Assembly: GCA_003600225.1 (NCBI GenBank)
Contig: QZFT01000019.1
Location: 1-64,000 of the forward strand
DNA length: 64,000 nt
Reading direction: 5' to 3'
From: Pseudonocardiaceae bacterium YIM PH 21723
GTDB taxonomy: Bacteria; Actinomycetota; Actinomycetes; Mycobacteriales; Pseudonocardiaceae
Shown here: one piece after another, positions 17,625 to 25,629 of the stretch
Numbering within the stretch: the stretch's first letter is position 1
Layout: every line of letters begins with the position of its first letter
The notes under the pieces: model-generated
Seen by the model: only the letters and a program-made list of their open reading frames with translations
The model's database searches: none
Told to the model about the DNA's origin: nothing
Position numbers and translations under genes: made by a program

Positions 17625-20600
17625 ATGACGAGGTTGGCCAGGCTCAGCCTGACCCATCGGGCCCTCGTGGTCCTGGTAGCGGTGGTGCTCACCGGTTTCG
17701 GGCTCTACGCGATCCCCAAACTCAAGCAGCAGCTGCTGCCGTCCCTGGAGTTCCCCGTCGCCTCGGTGGTCGCCCAGTACCCGGGCGCGGGCCCGGACGT
17801 GGTCGACCAACAGGTGACGCAGCCCCTGGAACAGGCGATCCGCAGCGTGCCCGGCGTGACCGGGGTGCGCTCCACATCGAGCGACGGCTCGTCCGCGATC
17901 CAGACCGAGTTCGACTACGGCACCAAGATCGACGACGCCACCGGCAAGATCCAGCGGGCCATCGACCGGATCGGCTCCACGCTGCCGCAGGGGGTGAAGC
18001 CCGCGGTGCTGGCGGGTAGCACCGACAACCTGCCCGCAGTGGTCCTGGCGGCAAGTGCGGACCTCGACCAGCGCCAGCTGGCCGAGAGGTTGAAGAACAC
18101 TGTCGTTCCCAAGCTCCGCGAGATCTCCGGCGTGCAGGACGCTACGGTCACCGGTGCCCGCGACCAGAGCGTCACCATCACGCCGAACATCGCCGCGATC
18201 GTCCAACTCGGACTCAAGCCGGACGCGATCACCGCTGCCCTCAAGGGCGCGGGCACCCCCATCCCGGCCGGGCAGGTCGGCCAGGACGGCCGCAGCCTCA
18301 CCGTGCAGGTCGGCGGCCGTATCGGGTCGATCGACGAACTCCGCGCGCTGAGCCTGGCCACGCCGACCGGCGGTGCGGTGCCGCTGTCCCAGATCGCCAC
18401 CGTCGAGCAGACCGCGGCGCCCGCCACCTCGATCACCCGCACCAACGGCAAGGAGAGCCTCGGCGTCTCCATCACCGTCGGCCCGGACGGCAACGCCGTC
18501 GAGGTGTCCAAGGCCGTCACCGACAAGCTGGACGACCTGGCGAAGGAGCTCGGCAAGAACGGCAAGCTGACCGCCGTCTTCGACCAGGCGCCGTTCGTGC
18601 AGAAGTCCATCAGCGGCCTCACCACCGAGGGCCTGCTCGGCCTGCTGTTCGCGGTGCTGGTGATCCTGCTGTTCCTGTTCTCCGTCCGGTCCACCGTGGT
18701 CACGGCGGTGTCCATCCCGCTGTCCGTGGTGATCGCGCTCATCGTGCTGTGGGCCGGCGACTACTCGCTGAACCTGCTCACGCTCGGCGGCCTGACCATC
18801 GCGGTGGGCCGGGTGGTGGATGACTCGATTGTGGTGCTGGAGAACATCAAACGGCATATCGATCGGGGAGAGGACCGCCTGGAGGCGGTGCTGAGCGGCG
18901 TGCGCGAGGTGACCGGTGCGGTCGTCGCGTCCACCCTCACCACGGTCGCGGTGTTCCTGCCGATCGCCGTGGTCGGTGGCCTGGTCGGCGAACTGTTCGC
19001 GCCGTTCGCGGTCACCGTCACCGTGGCCCTGCTGGCCTCGCTGCTGGTCGCGCTGACCATCATCCCGGTGCTGTCCTACTGGTTCCTCAAGCCCAGTAAG
19101 GACGGGCACCAGGAGGACGAAGACACCGCACTGGAGCGCGCGTATGCGCCGGTGATCACGTTCGCCACCGGGCGGCGCAAGACCACCATCGCCATCGCTC
19201 TGGTCACGCTGTTCATCACGCTGGGACTGACCCCGCTGCTGAAGACCAACTTCATCAGCCAGTCCGGGCAGAACGTCATGCAGCTGACCCAGATCATGCC
19301 GATCGGCAGCAGCCTCGGGCAGACCGACAAGGCCGCCGAGCCGGTGGAGAAGATCCTCGGCGAGTCCAGTGAGGTGAAGTCCTACCAGGTCACCGTCGGC
19401 GCGGGCGCCAACCCGTTCGGCGGAGGCGGCGGCAACGCCAACCGGGCCAACTACGCCATCACGCTGAACGAGGACCAGGACGCCGAGGAGTTCACCCCGA
19501 CGCTGAAGGACCGGCTGGCCAAGCTGGACGAGAAGACCATCGGCAAGGTCAGCATCGGCGGCGGTGACGCGGGCGGGTTCAACTCCGACGGCGTGCAGGT
19601 GTCGGTGAAGGCGCAGGACCAGAAGTCTCTGGATGCCGCGGCCGAGCAGGTGCGCAAGGCCGTCGCCGAGACCCCGGACACCAGCGAGGTCACCAGTGAC
19701 ATCGCCAAGAGCGTGCCCAGGGTGCAGGTGAGCCTCGACCGGGCCAAGGCGGGTCCGCTCGGCCTGACCGACCAGACCGTGGGCCAGCTGGTCGCCGGGG
19801 CGTTCAAGGGCGCGCCGGTCACCCAGATCGCCTCCGACGGCGGAACCCTGGATGTGGTGCTGCGCAACGGGACCACACCGACCACAGTGGACGAACTGCG
19901 TGGTGTACCGATCACCACCCCGGCCGGCGCGGTCCGGCTGGCGGACATCGCGACGGTGTCCATCGTGGACGGTCCGGTGCAGATCAAGCGCACCGACGGC
20001 GTGCTCACCGCCACCGTCTCGGCCAAGGCCTCGGCCGCCGACATCGGCAAGACCACCACGGAGATGACCAACCGGCTGAAGGACCTGAAGCTGCCGACCG
20101 GCGCGAGCTACGAGCTCGGCGGCGTGAGCCAGCAGCAGGCCGACGCGTTCTCCGACCTCGGCATGGCGCTGCTGGTGGCCATCGCGGTGGTGTTCATCAT
20201 CATGGTCGCCACCTTCAAGTCGCTGATCCAGCCGCTGATCCTGCTGGTGTCCATCCCGTTCGCGGCCACCGGCGCGCTGGTGCTGCTGCTCATCACCGGC
20301 ACCCCGCTGGGCGTCCCGGCGCTGATCGGCATGCTGATGCTGGTCGGCATCGTGGTCACCAACGCGATCGTGTTGATCGACCTGATCAACCAGTATCGGG
20401 AGCAGGGCATGGACGTGGCGACGGCGGTGGCCGAGGGTGGCAAGCGCAGGCTGCGACCCATCCTGATGACCGCGGCGGCGACCATCTGCGCCCTGGTGCC
20501 CATGTCGCTCGGCCTCACCGGGGGCGGCGGATTCATCTCGCAACCCCTCGCCGTGGTGGTGATCGGCGGCCTGCTGAGCTCCACCGTGCTGACCTTGATC

Positions 20601-20675
20601 GTGGTGCCGACGCTGTACACGATCGTCGAGGGACGCAAGGAACGCCGCGCTGCCCGCCAGGCGGGTGACAGCTAA
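17625..20675 (+). CDS. RND-superfamily efflux transporter (AcrB/HAE1-like, SwrC type)
   Basis: 1016 aa. Helix 1 at about 12-30 is followed by a large extracytoplasmic domain (porter subdomains, e.g. YPGAGPDVVDQQVTQPLE and the PGVTGV motif), helices 2-6 from about 325, including the central GRVVDDSIVVLENI with the proton-relay Asp pair, a second large loop, and helices 8-12 ending in LIVVPTLYTIVEG. No periplasmic adaptor or outer-membrane gene is adjacent, as usual in monoderm-type actinobacteria. Exports drugs or amphipathic metabolites by proton antiport (family knowledge). Probably repressed by the divergent MarR protein. Confidence 0.93.
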   Translation: MTRLARLSLTHRALVVLVAVVLTGFGLYAIPKLKQQLLPSLEFPVASVVAQYPGAGPDVVDQQVTQPLEQAIRSVPGVTGVRSTSSDGSSAIQTEFDYGTKIDDATGKIQRAIDRIGSTLPQGVKPAVLAGSTDNLPAVVLAASADLDQRQLAERLKNTVVPKLREISGVQDATVTGARDQSVTITPNIAAIVQLGLKPDAITAALKGAGTPIPAGQVGQDGRSLTVQVGGRIGSIDELRALSLATPTGGAVPLSQIATVEQTAAPATSITRTNGKESLGVSITVGPDGNAVEVSKAVTDKLDDLAKELGKNGKLTAVFDQAPFVQKSISGLTTEGLLGLLFAVLVILLFLFSVRSTVVTAVSIPLSVVIALIVLWAGDYSLNLLTLGGLTIAVGRVVDDSIVVLENIKRHIDRGEDRLEAVLSGVREVTGAVVASTLTTVAVFLPIAVVGGLVGELFAPFAVTVTVALLASLLVALTIIPVLSYWFLKPSKDGHQEDEDTALERAYAPVITFATGRRKTTIAIALVTLFITLGLTPLLKTNFISQSGQNVMQLTQIMPIGSSLGQTDKAAEPVEKILGESSEVKSYQVTVGAGANPFGGGGGNANRANYAITLNEDQDAEEFTPTLKDRLAKLDEKTIGKVSIGGGDAGGFNSDGVQVSVKAQDQKSLDAAAEQVRKAVAETPDTSEVTSDIAKSVPRVQVSLDRAKAGPLGLTDQTVGQLVAGAFKGAPVTQIASDGGTLDVVLRNGTTPTTVDELRGVPITTPAGAVRLADIATVSIVDGPVQIKRTDGVLTATVSAKASAADIGKTTTEMTNRLKDLKLPTGASYELGGVSQQQADAFSDLGMALLVAIAVVFIIMVATFKSLIQPLILLVSIPFAATGALVLLLITGTPLGVPALIGMLMLVGIVVTNAIVLIDLINQYREQGMDVATAVAEGGKRRLRPILMTAAATICALVPMSLGLTGGGGFISQPLAVVVIGGLLSSTVLTLIVVPTLYTIVEGRKERRAARQAGDS

Positions 20676-20706
20676 CACGGTAAGCGTTATCAGCACCGTC
20701 CCGTAG

Positions 20707-20736
20707 TGGCCCGCCTTGCCCCGGCAAGGCGGGCCA
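20707..20736 (+). terminator. Rho-independent terminator after the RND gene
   Basis: Perfect 14-bp stem TGGCCCGCCTTGCC / GGCAAGGCGGGCCA with a CC loop, 31 bases after the pump stop codon and followed shortly by CTTTTATC. Confidence 0.85.
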
Positions 20737-21203
20737 TCACGCTTTTATCACGGCTTATCACCGTGATCTTCTGTCAGGCCGGCCGCGCCCCTGCGCTACC
20801 TCCCGGCAAGCTTCCAAGATTTCTGTGAAGCCCGCTTGAACCACCGCTGAGCGGGAAGCGTATTGACTGTGTGTATGGATGATCACGGTTCGGTACCAGG
20901 CACGGTAACGAACGACTAACCCTGGTTTATCGCCCACTCGGTGGGGGATGCCGCACGCCCGTGTGAGCGCTCAGGTGAAACCTGTTATGTGCTTATTCGA
21001 CTGAATACCCAATGGGCTTACATCTGAACGTGACCTTGCTGTAATCGCCCACTTTAGCTCTACATTAGCTGTGTGAAATACGCGTGAATAACTGTCTTCA
21101 CGCAGGTCAAACACCTGCGGTGCTGCACTCGAACATGCCGGTTAACGGCATGTTCCTGGACGCGTGACCTGACGATCGGAACGTTCGAAAGGCGGTTTCG
21201 GGT
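20737..21203. other. Gene-free region upstream of the SRPBCC gene, with a 10-bp hairpin
   Basis: About 470 bases, locally less GC-rich than the surroundings, with no credible ORF. It contains a perfect hairpin GAACATGCCG-GTTAA-CGGCATGTTC at 21131-21155, about 50 bases before the SRPBCC start, which could be an operator or a 5'-UTR structure. Promoters for the downstream gene must lie here; no riboswitch family was recognised. Confidence 0.45.
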
Positions 21204-21677
21204 ATGCGACGGGTAGAGGTGGACGTACTGGTCTGCGGTGAAAAGGCCCTCAATGTGTTCGACGCGATCATTCGCTGGGAGCGTTATCCCCAGCTGGTGC
21301 CGCAGATCCGGTCGACCATGGTGCATTCCACCTGGCCGCGGGCATGGGGGAGTTCGAGCTGGGAAGTGGAAGCACCGACCGGCAAGCTGCGATGGATTCA
21401 GGAGGAGCACTTCCTGCGCGATCGCCTGGAAGTCCGATTCGACATGACCAGCGGTGACTTCGAGAGCTTCGCCGGCCGCTGGGTGATGCGGCAGCAGGGC
21501 CTGGACACCGCGTTGTTCGCCGAGTTCGACATCGACGCCGGTACCCCGTGCGTGGGTAGCGTGCTGGAACCGATGATCGAACTGACCATCCGGGAGATCG
21601 TGGAGACCGCGGTGCACGGGATGTTCCCGCGTATCCGGACCGAGGGACGCCTCGGCCACGCCACCCTCTCCGCCTGA
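21204..21677 (+). CDS. SRPBCC-fold (polyketide cyclase/START-like) protein
   Basis: 157 aa. The pattern of an N-terminal strand, then NVFDAIIRWERYPQLVPQIRST, several strands (SSWEVEAPTGKLRWIQEEHF, LEVRFDMTSGDFESFAGRW) and the long C-terminal helix EPMIELTIREIVETAVHGMF matches the START/polyketide-cyclase superfamily, a hydrophobic ligand-binding fold. AAAGGCGG precedes the ATG. Single gene flanked by palindromes; ligand and pathway unknown. A paralogous fold occurs at 27267-27869. Confidence 0.8.
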   Translation: MRRVEVDVLVCGEKALNVFDAIIRWERYPQLVPQIRSTMVHSTWPRAWGSSSWEVEAPTGKLRWIQEEHFLRDRLEVRFDMTSGDFESFAGRWVMRQQGLDTALFAEFDIDAGTPCVGSVLEPMIELTIREIVETAVHGMFPRIRTEGRLGHATLSA

Positions 21678-21681
21678 AGCG

Positions 21682-21743
21682 GGACCCGATGTTGACGAGT
21701 TTCGGGCACGGGGATAAGCCCGAAACTCGTCAGGATCGGGTCC
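21682..21743 (+). terminator. Two-part long inverted repeat after the SRPBCC gene
   Basis: Outer arms GGACCCGAT (21682-21690) and ATCGGGTCC (21735-21743) enclose inner arms GACGAGTTTCGGGC (21694-21707) and GCCCGAAACTCGTC (21718-21731). A strong stem directly after the stop codon, without a U-tract. The sequence recalls, in rearranged order, the CCCGAAGTTGACGATG palindromes found elsewhere in the window. Confidence 0.6.
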
Positions 21744-21778
21744 GGTGAGCGTGGCGTGTCGCGGGCGCCACGCTGCCG

Positions 21779-21815
21779 GTGGCTTTCAGGCCGGGTCGAG
21801 CGGCCTGAAAGCCAC
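21779..21815 (-). terminator. Second GTGGCTTTCAGGCC hairpin, downstream of the GMC gene
   Basis: Arms GTGGCTTTCAGGCC (21779-21792) and GGCCTGAAAGCCAC (21802-21815) form a perfect 14-bp stem with a 9-nt loop, just past the stop of the leftward GMC gene. It shares the whole arm with the hairpin at 21-64 behind the PKS. Confidence 0.6.
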
Positions 21816-21823
21816 TACCGGTC

Positions 21824-23590
21824 CTAGAGACCACGCGCCGCCAGGGCAGCGCTGATCCGGTCGTCCGTGGAGACGACCGGCGCCTCGCGGGCCACCCACG
21901 GATCGCCGCCGAAGTACCGGCGGAAGATGGTCTCGGCTGTGCGGGTGGCCAGCGCCTGGGTGGTGAGGGTGGGGTTCGGCCCGCCGAGGCCGTTGGCGAG
22001 GGCCGAGTTGTCCGCCACGAACAGCCGTTTCACCCATCGTGCCTCCGCCGAGGCGTCCAGCACCGAATCGGCTTCGGACATGCCCATCCGCATGGTCGAC
22101 TGGACGTGCAGGATCAGCGGCGCCCAGTCGATCCGCAGCACCCGGGTGGCTCCCGCGCCCCGCAGCAGTTCGGCGGCCCGATGAGCCAGGAACTCGCGGT
22201 TGCGCACGGTGCGGGCGGTCCGGTTGCGGGCGTGGAACTCCACCTTGGGGATGGGTCCGTGCTCGTCCGCGAGGGGCAGCCCGGAGCGGAGTACCCGGTT
22301 CTGTGCCTCCACATCGTCGTCGGTGATCACCAGGACGTTGAGCAGCCGGTCGACGCCGTGTTCCATGACCTCCTTGAGCTGCGGGCCGATGAGCCGCCCG
22401 GCGGGCCCGTCCCACGGTCCGGTCGCGCCCCGGCCGTTGGCGTACTGACCCTGGATCCCGCTGTCGGACAAGGTCATGGAGAAGGCCTGGAGCGAGGGTG
22501 CGAGTCCCACGTTCTCCAGCCCGCCGTAGCCGGGGAAGTCGCATCGCGCCGAAGAGCCCACGCCCTTGGACGACCCGGTCTCCTCGTCGAGCAGGCCGAT
22601 CAGCCAGTCGAAGTAGTGATCGGTGTAGCCGCGGCCGACCCAGTCGTTGGGATTCGGCAGCCCGCTGTTCAGCCACAGCCTGGGTGACTCGGTGCAGCCG
22701 CCGGCCATGACCACGACCTTGGCATCCTCCCGGTGGATCTCGCCGGTGCGGTCGTCCCGCCAGCTGACCCCGGTCGCGGTGCCGTGTTCGACGTGGATCT
22801 GGGTGACGAACGCGTCGGTGAGCAGGGTGACCGCCCTGCCGTGCGGGGACCAGGCGTCGGCGGTGATCGCCATCGGCACGTAGCTATTGTCGGTGGACCG
22901 TTTGGCGAACTTGTTGCGTGGCGCGGCGATCGGCTGCATGCAGCCCTGGAAGCAGTAGCCGCAGAAGGTGCAGCCGGTGGCGAGCGGGAAGGTCAGCTTC
23001 GCGGTGTCGGTGGTGCGGCCCGCGTTACCGCCGGGTTGCAGGATGGCGTTCTCCTGCGGGCGATAACTCGCCTGCCTGCTGGTCTTGCCAGTCTGGACGG
23101 GGATGCCGAGGGTTTCGCAGCCGCGGAAGAACACTGATTCCTTGGTGCCCATCGCGGCCGTCTGCACCGGCAGCGTCGCCTCGACCCACTCGAAGTAGGG
23201 CACGAGTTCGTTGTAGCCGAACGGGAATCGGTGTGCGGTGTCGTAGGCGGCCGCGTCCGGTCCCTGGTAGTCGGCGAACACGCCGGGATAGGCGCGCGGG
23301 CAGTTGCCGTAGTAGTGCTGGGTGGTGCCGCCGACCCCGGACAGCTGCCAGAGGAAGGAGTTCTGCGGGGTCTCCCGGAACCACGCCGGTTTGTTCCGAT
23401 CGGACGGTCCGAACCGCAGGTAGCCGTTGATGGGGGAGTTGGCGTCGTTCTCGAAGTGACTCCACTCCTCGCGTGGCTTCGCGTGCCGTGGCCCGGCTTC
23501 CAGCAGCAGTACGTCCAGGCCCCGGCCACCCAGCTCGGCGGCGACGACGGGCCCGCCGCCCCCGGCGCCGATGACGATCACGTCGCGCAT
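21824..23590 (-). CDS. GMC oxidoreductase with a CxxCxxCxxxC iron-sulfur-type motif
   Basis: 588 aa. The FAD-binding GAGGGGPVVAAEL is at residues 8-20 and LLLEAG near 28; the C-terminal GMC motif NGLGGPNPTLTTQALATR closes the FAD site. Cys207, Cys210, Cys213 and Cys217 (GCTFCGYCFQGC) give the spacing of a 3Fe-4S/4Fe-4S ligand set, as in FAD- and Fe-S-containing sugar or alcohol dehydrogenases. The start ATG overlaps the stop of the upstream small-subunit gene (TGATG), so the two are coupled. Probably the catalytic subunit of a membrane-associated or exported dehydrogenase passing electrons through the cluster; the substrate is not evident. Confidence 0.88.
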   Translation of the reverse strand: MRDVIVIGAGGGGPVVAAELGGRGLDVLLLEAGPRHAKPREEWSHFENDANSPINGYLRFGPSDRNKPAWFRETPQNSFLWQLSGVGGTTQHYYGNCPRAYPGVFADYQGPDAAAYDTAHRFPFGYNELVPYFEWVEATLPVQTAAMGTKESVFFRGCETLGIPVQTGKTSRQASYRPQENAILQPGGNAGRTTDTAKLTFPLATGCTFCGYCFQGCMQPIAAPRNKFAKRSTDNSYVPMAITADAWSPHGRAVTLLTDAFVTQIHVEHGTATGVSWRDDRTGEIHREDAKVVVMAGGCTESPRLWLNSGLPNPNDWVGRGYTDHYFDWLIGLLDEETGSSKGVGSSARCDFPGYGGLENVGLAPSLQAFSMTLSDSGIQGQYANGRGATGPWDGPAGRLIGPQLKEVMEHGVDRLLNVLVITDDDVEAQNRVLRSGLPLADEHGPIPKVEFHARNRTARTVRNREFLAHRAAELLRGAGATRVLRIDWAPLILHVQSTMRMGMSEADSVLDASAEARWVKRLFVADNSALANGLGGPNPTLTTQALATRTAETIFRRYFGGDPWVAREAPVVSTDDRISAALAARGL

Positions 23591-24453
23591 CAGTCCCGCA
23601 CCTCCGTCCGACCCTGGTAGTACCCGCGGAGCTCGTCCCAGCCCTCGACCGGCCCGGCGGGTTGGTAGCCGCTGAGCTGCCAGCCCACCGGACGAGCGGT
23701 GAGCTGCCGGTTCTTCTTGTCGTAGACGGCCCATTCGGAGAACACCCCGAACGCACAGAACTCCAGCAGCGCGCCGCCGACGAACTTCAGCAGTCCGGAC
23801 AGCGACTGCCGCAGTGGTTGGGGCAGGCCAGCGTCCAGCGTGGCCACCAGGTTGGCGTCGCCACCTTCGATGAGCTGGAAGGTCCTGGCCTTGTCGGCGA
23901 AGGACAACCGGGAGAACGGTGAGGCGAACGCGCCGTGCAGTGACAGCGGATTCACCTGGGAGCCCACCAGATTCAGCAGGAGGGCGATGACAAGGGAGAG
24001 CGGGACGGTCTCGTCGTTCTGCAACAGCGACCGCAGTGCCTTGTCCACAGTGGACACCTGCTGATCGGACGGTCCGTGCAGCACCGCCGGGAGCGGCAGA
24101 TCGGCGGCGCCGGAGGCGAACGCCGCCGCCAGCGGGCGGGCGATCTGGTCGGGGAAGGGCACGAAGTTGTCCAGTGCCTCGATCAGGAAGTCGGTTCCCT
24201 TTGCCTGGAGGCCACCCGGCGAGGCGCTGGGCGTGCCCTGGGCCCGGGAGTACTCGTCCTGGCCGGGGACCACGAAGGCGACGAGGCCGTTGAGCGTGTC
24301 CCTGGCCAGGGTGGACAGGGCCGGGCGGAGGAGATCCAGGGGTCTGGCGGCCGCCAGGCCAGGGGGTAACAGGCTTTCGACACTGAGTACGGCACCGAGC
24401 ACGCCGAGCCGGGCGAGTAAGGCCCGGCGTGCCCATGGCTGGGGTGAGGTCAT
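23590..24453 (-). CDS. Tat-exported small subunit of the GMC dehydrogenase (gluconate-2-dehydrogenase subunit-3-like)
   Basis: 287 aa from ATG at 24453. The N-terminus ARRALLARLGVLGAVL is a twin-arginine signal. The mature protein is helical with EYSRAQGTPSASPGG near 70 and the C-terminal FCAFGVFSEWAVYD, resembling small subunits that carry Fe-S-containing GMC partners through the Tat pathway by hitchhiking. The immediately coupled catalytic gene supports this. A TTG 54 bases upstream is a possible alternative start. Role: export and/or maturation of the oxidoreductase (inference from family). Confidence 0.75.
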   Translation of the reverse strand: MTSPQPWARRALLARLGVLGAVLSVESLLPPGLAAARPLDLLRPALSTLARDTLNGLVAFVVPGQDEYSRAQGTPSASPGGLQAKGTDFLIEALDNFVPFPDQIARPLAAAFASGAADLPLPAVLHGPSDQQVSTVDKALRSLLQNDETVPLSLVIALLLNLVGSQVNPLSLHGAFASPFSRLSFADKARTFQLIEGGDANLVATLDAGLPQPLRQSLSGLLKFVGGALLEFCAFGVFSEWAVYDKKNRQLTARPVGWQLSGYQPAGPVEGWDELRGYYQGRTEVRD

Positions 24454-24609
24454 CTGATCCGCGTCCTCTGCTGCCGTGGTGGGAGTGACGGGAGACACAG
24501 TTCGCAAGCGATCATCTGCTTACCCCGGAGTACTTCACGGGGCAATGGAACTAGCCCGTTCAGCCCAGGGTGGCACCGGATAACGGCGGGTTCGGGGTGC
24601 TTCTGGTGG

Positions 24610-25113
24610 TTGGCGAAGGAGGCTTTGGAGGGGGAGACGGGTGGGCGGGGCCGTCTTTCCTGCCGGCGTGTTGGGTGGGCGCACGCCGGACTGGGTTGTT
24701 GAGGTGGAGGTGACCGGGTGTGGTTGGGGTACCCGGCCTGACCTGACCTTCTGGGTCCCCCGGCCGCCCAGATCACGGTCCGTCGCCATCGGGTCCCCGC
24801 CGCCCAAGGTGCCGCCAACCATCCAGCGTCCAGTCCACTGTGGACCAACGGATTGTGCATGGTTAAAGACCTTTTCGGGGTCGAAATTCGTCTTTAACCG
24901 GTATCGACCCCACCCTGTTCACTCACAAGGGCACCACCAGTCACATTGGCCCCATCGGCCACACACAGGTCGGTGTGGGTCCACGCCGGAGGTGATCAAG
25001 ACCCGACGGGACCGCAGGCCGCCCGAAAGTCCAGACCGGCGTGCCCCACCCAACACCCCGGCAGGAAAGAGGCGGGCCCCCACCCGTCTCCTCCTCCAAA
25101 GCCCTCTTCCGCC
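24610..25113. repeat. Large palindromic non-coding repeat, element A
   Basis: A 504-bp element bounded by inverted arms of about 85 bp (24610-24697 and 25030-25113, roughly 85% identical after reverse complementation by eye). Between them are the dyad CAGTCCACTGTGGACC (24831-24846), a central hairpin GGTTAAAGAC...GTCTTTAACC (24861-24899) and the block CACCCTGTTCACTCACAAGG beginning at 24911. The same parts in the same order occur in element B at 43951-44323. ORFs crossing it run through the palindrome and match no family. Probably a non-autonomous mobile element or structured RNA. Confidence 0.7.
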
Positions 25114-25629
25114 GACGCCCCCAAGTCGGCGAAGCAAGCCCCTGCGGCTACCGGCGGTTCACATCGCCCGGTGATCGCCCAAACTTCGCCTGCGCGATGA
25201 CTGCGCGCAACCTGAGATCGAATACATTCAGCAGCACTGTCGATCAGCGTCAGCCGAATCGAGGTTCAGCCGACTAAGCGGAACGATTCTGCGATAGTGA
25301 GAACCGGTTTCAGTAGATCATCGGTGTCGATCGTGAGTGCTGTGTGATATTGCGGATGGCCAGCCTATTGATTGATAGTCGGCGGCCGATCCGGACGGGG
25401 AGATATCGGTATTGCATGGAATCCTTTTACCTGATCGTACTGAGGTGCCCATCACATAGCGCCCACAAAACCGCTGCTGAGCAGGCTGTTTGCGCAAGCA
25501 ATCACCGGCGGTAATTGAGGTATAGCTCAGGTGAGTCACCCACATGGGTGATGTCCGGTACCGGCCACATATGAGATAAACCTTCGCATCCGAATGCAGT
25601 GATCGACTAGCCCAAGGGGCTGCATTGCC
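25114..25629. other. Gene-free leader upstream of the TPP-enzyme operon
   Basis: About 515 bases between repeat element A and the GTG at 25630. The last 350 bases are clearly less GC-rich than the neighbourhood, which suits a promoter and regulatory region or transferred DNA. No RNA family or convincing ORF was seen. Confidence 0.45.

Noticed and set aside
17598-20696. 1032-codon minus-strand open frame opposite the RND pump
   Set aside because: Translation is repetitive His/Gly/Asp/Arg-rich, typical of the complementary strand of a membrane protein gene; the pump on the plus strand has clear family motifs.
24641-25174. 177-codon ORF across repeat element A
   Set aside because: It runs through an inverted repeat and a central hairpin, with Pro/Arg-rich translation on both arms; conservation follows structure rather than codons.
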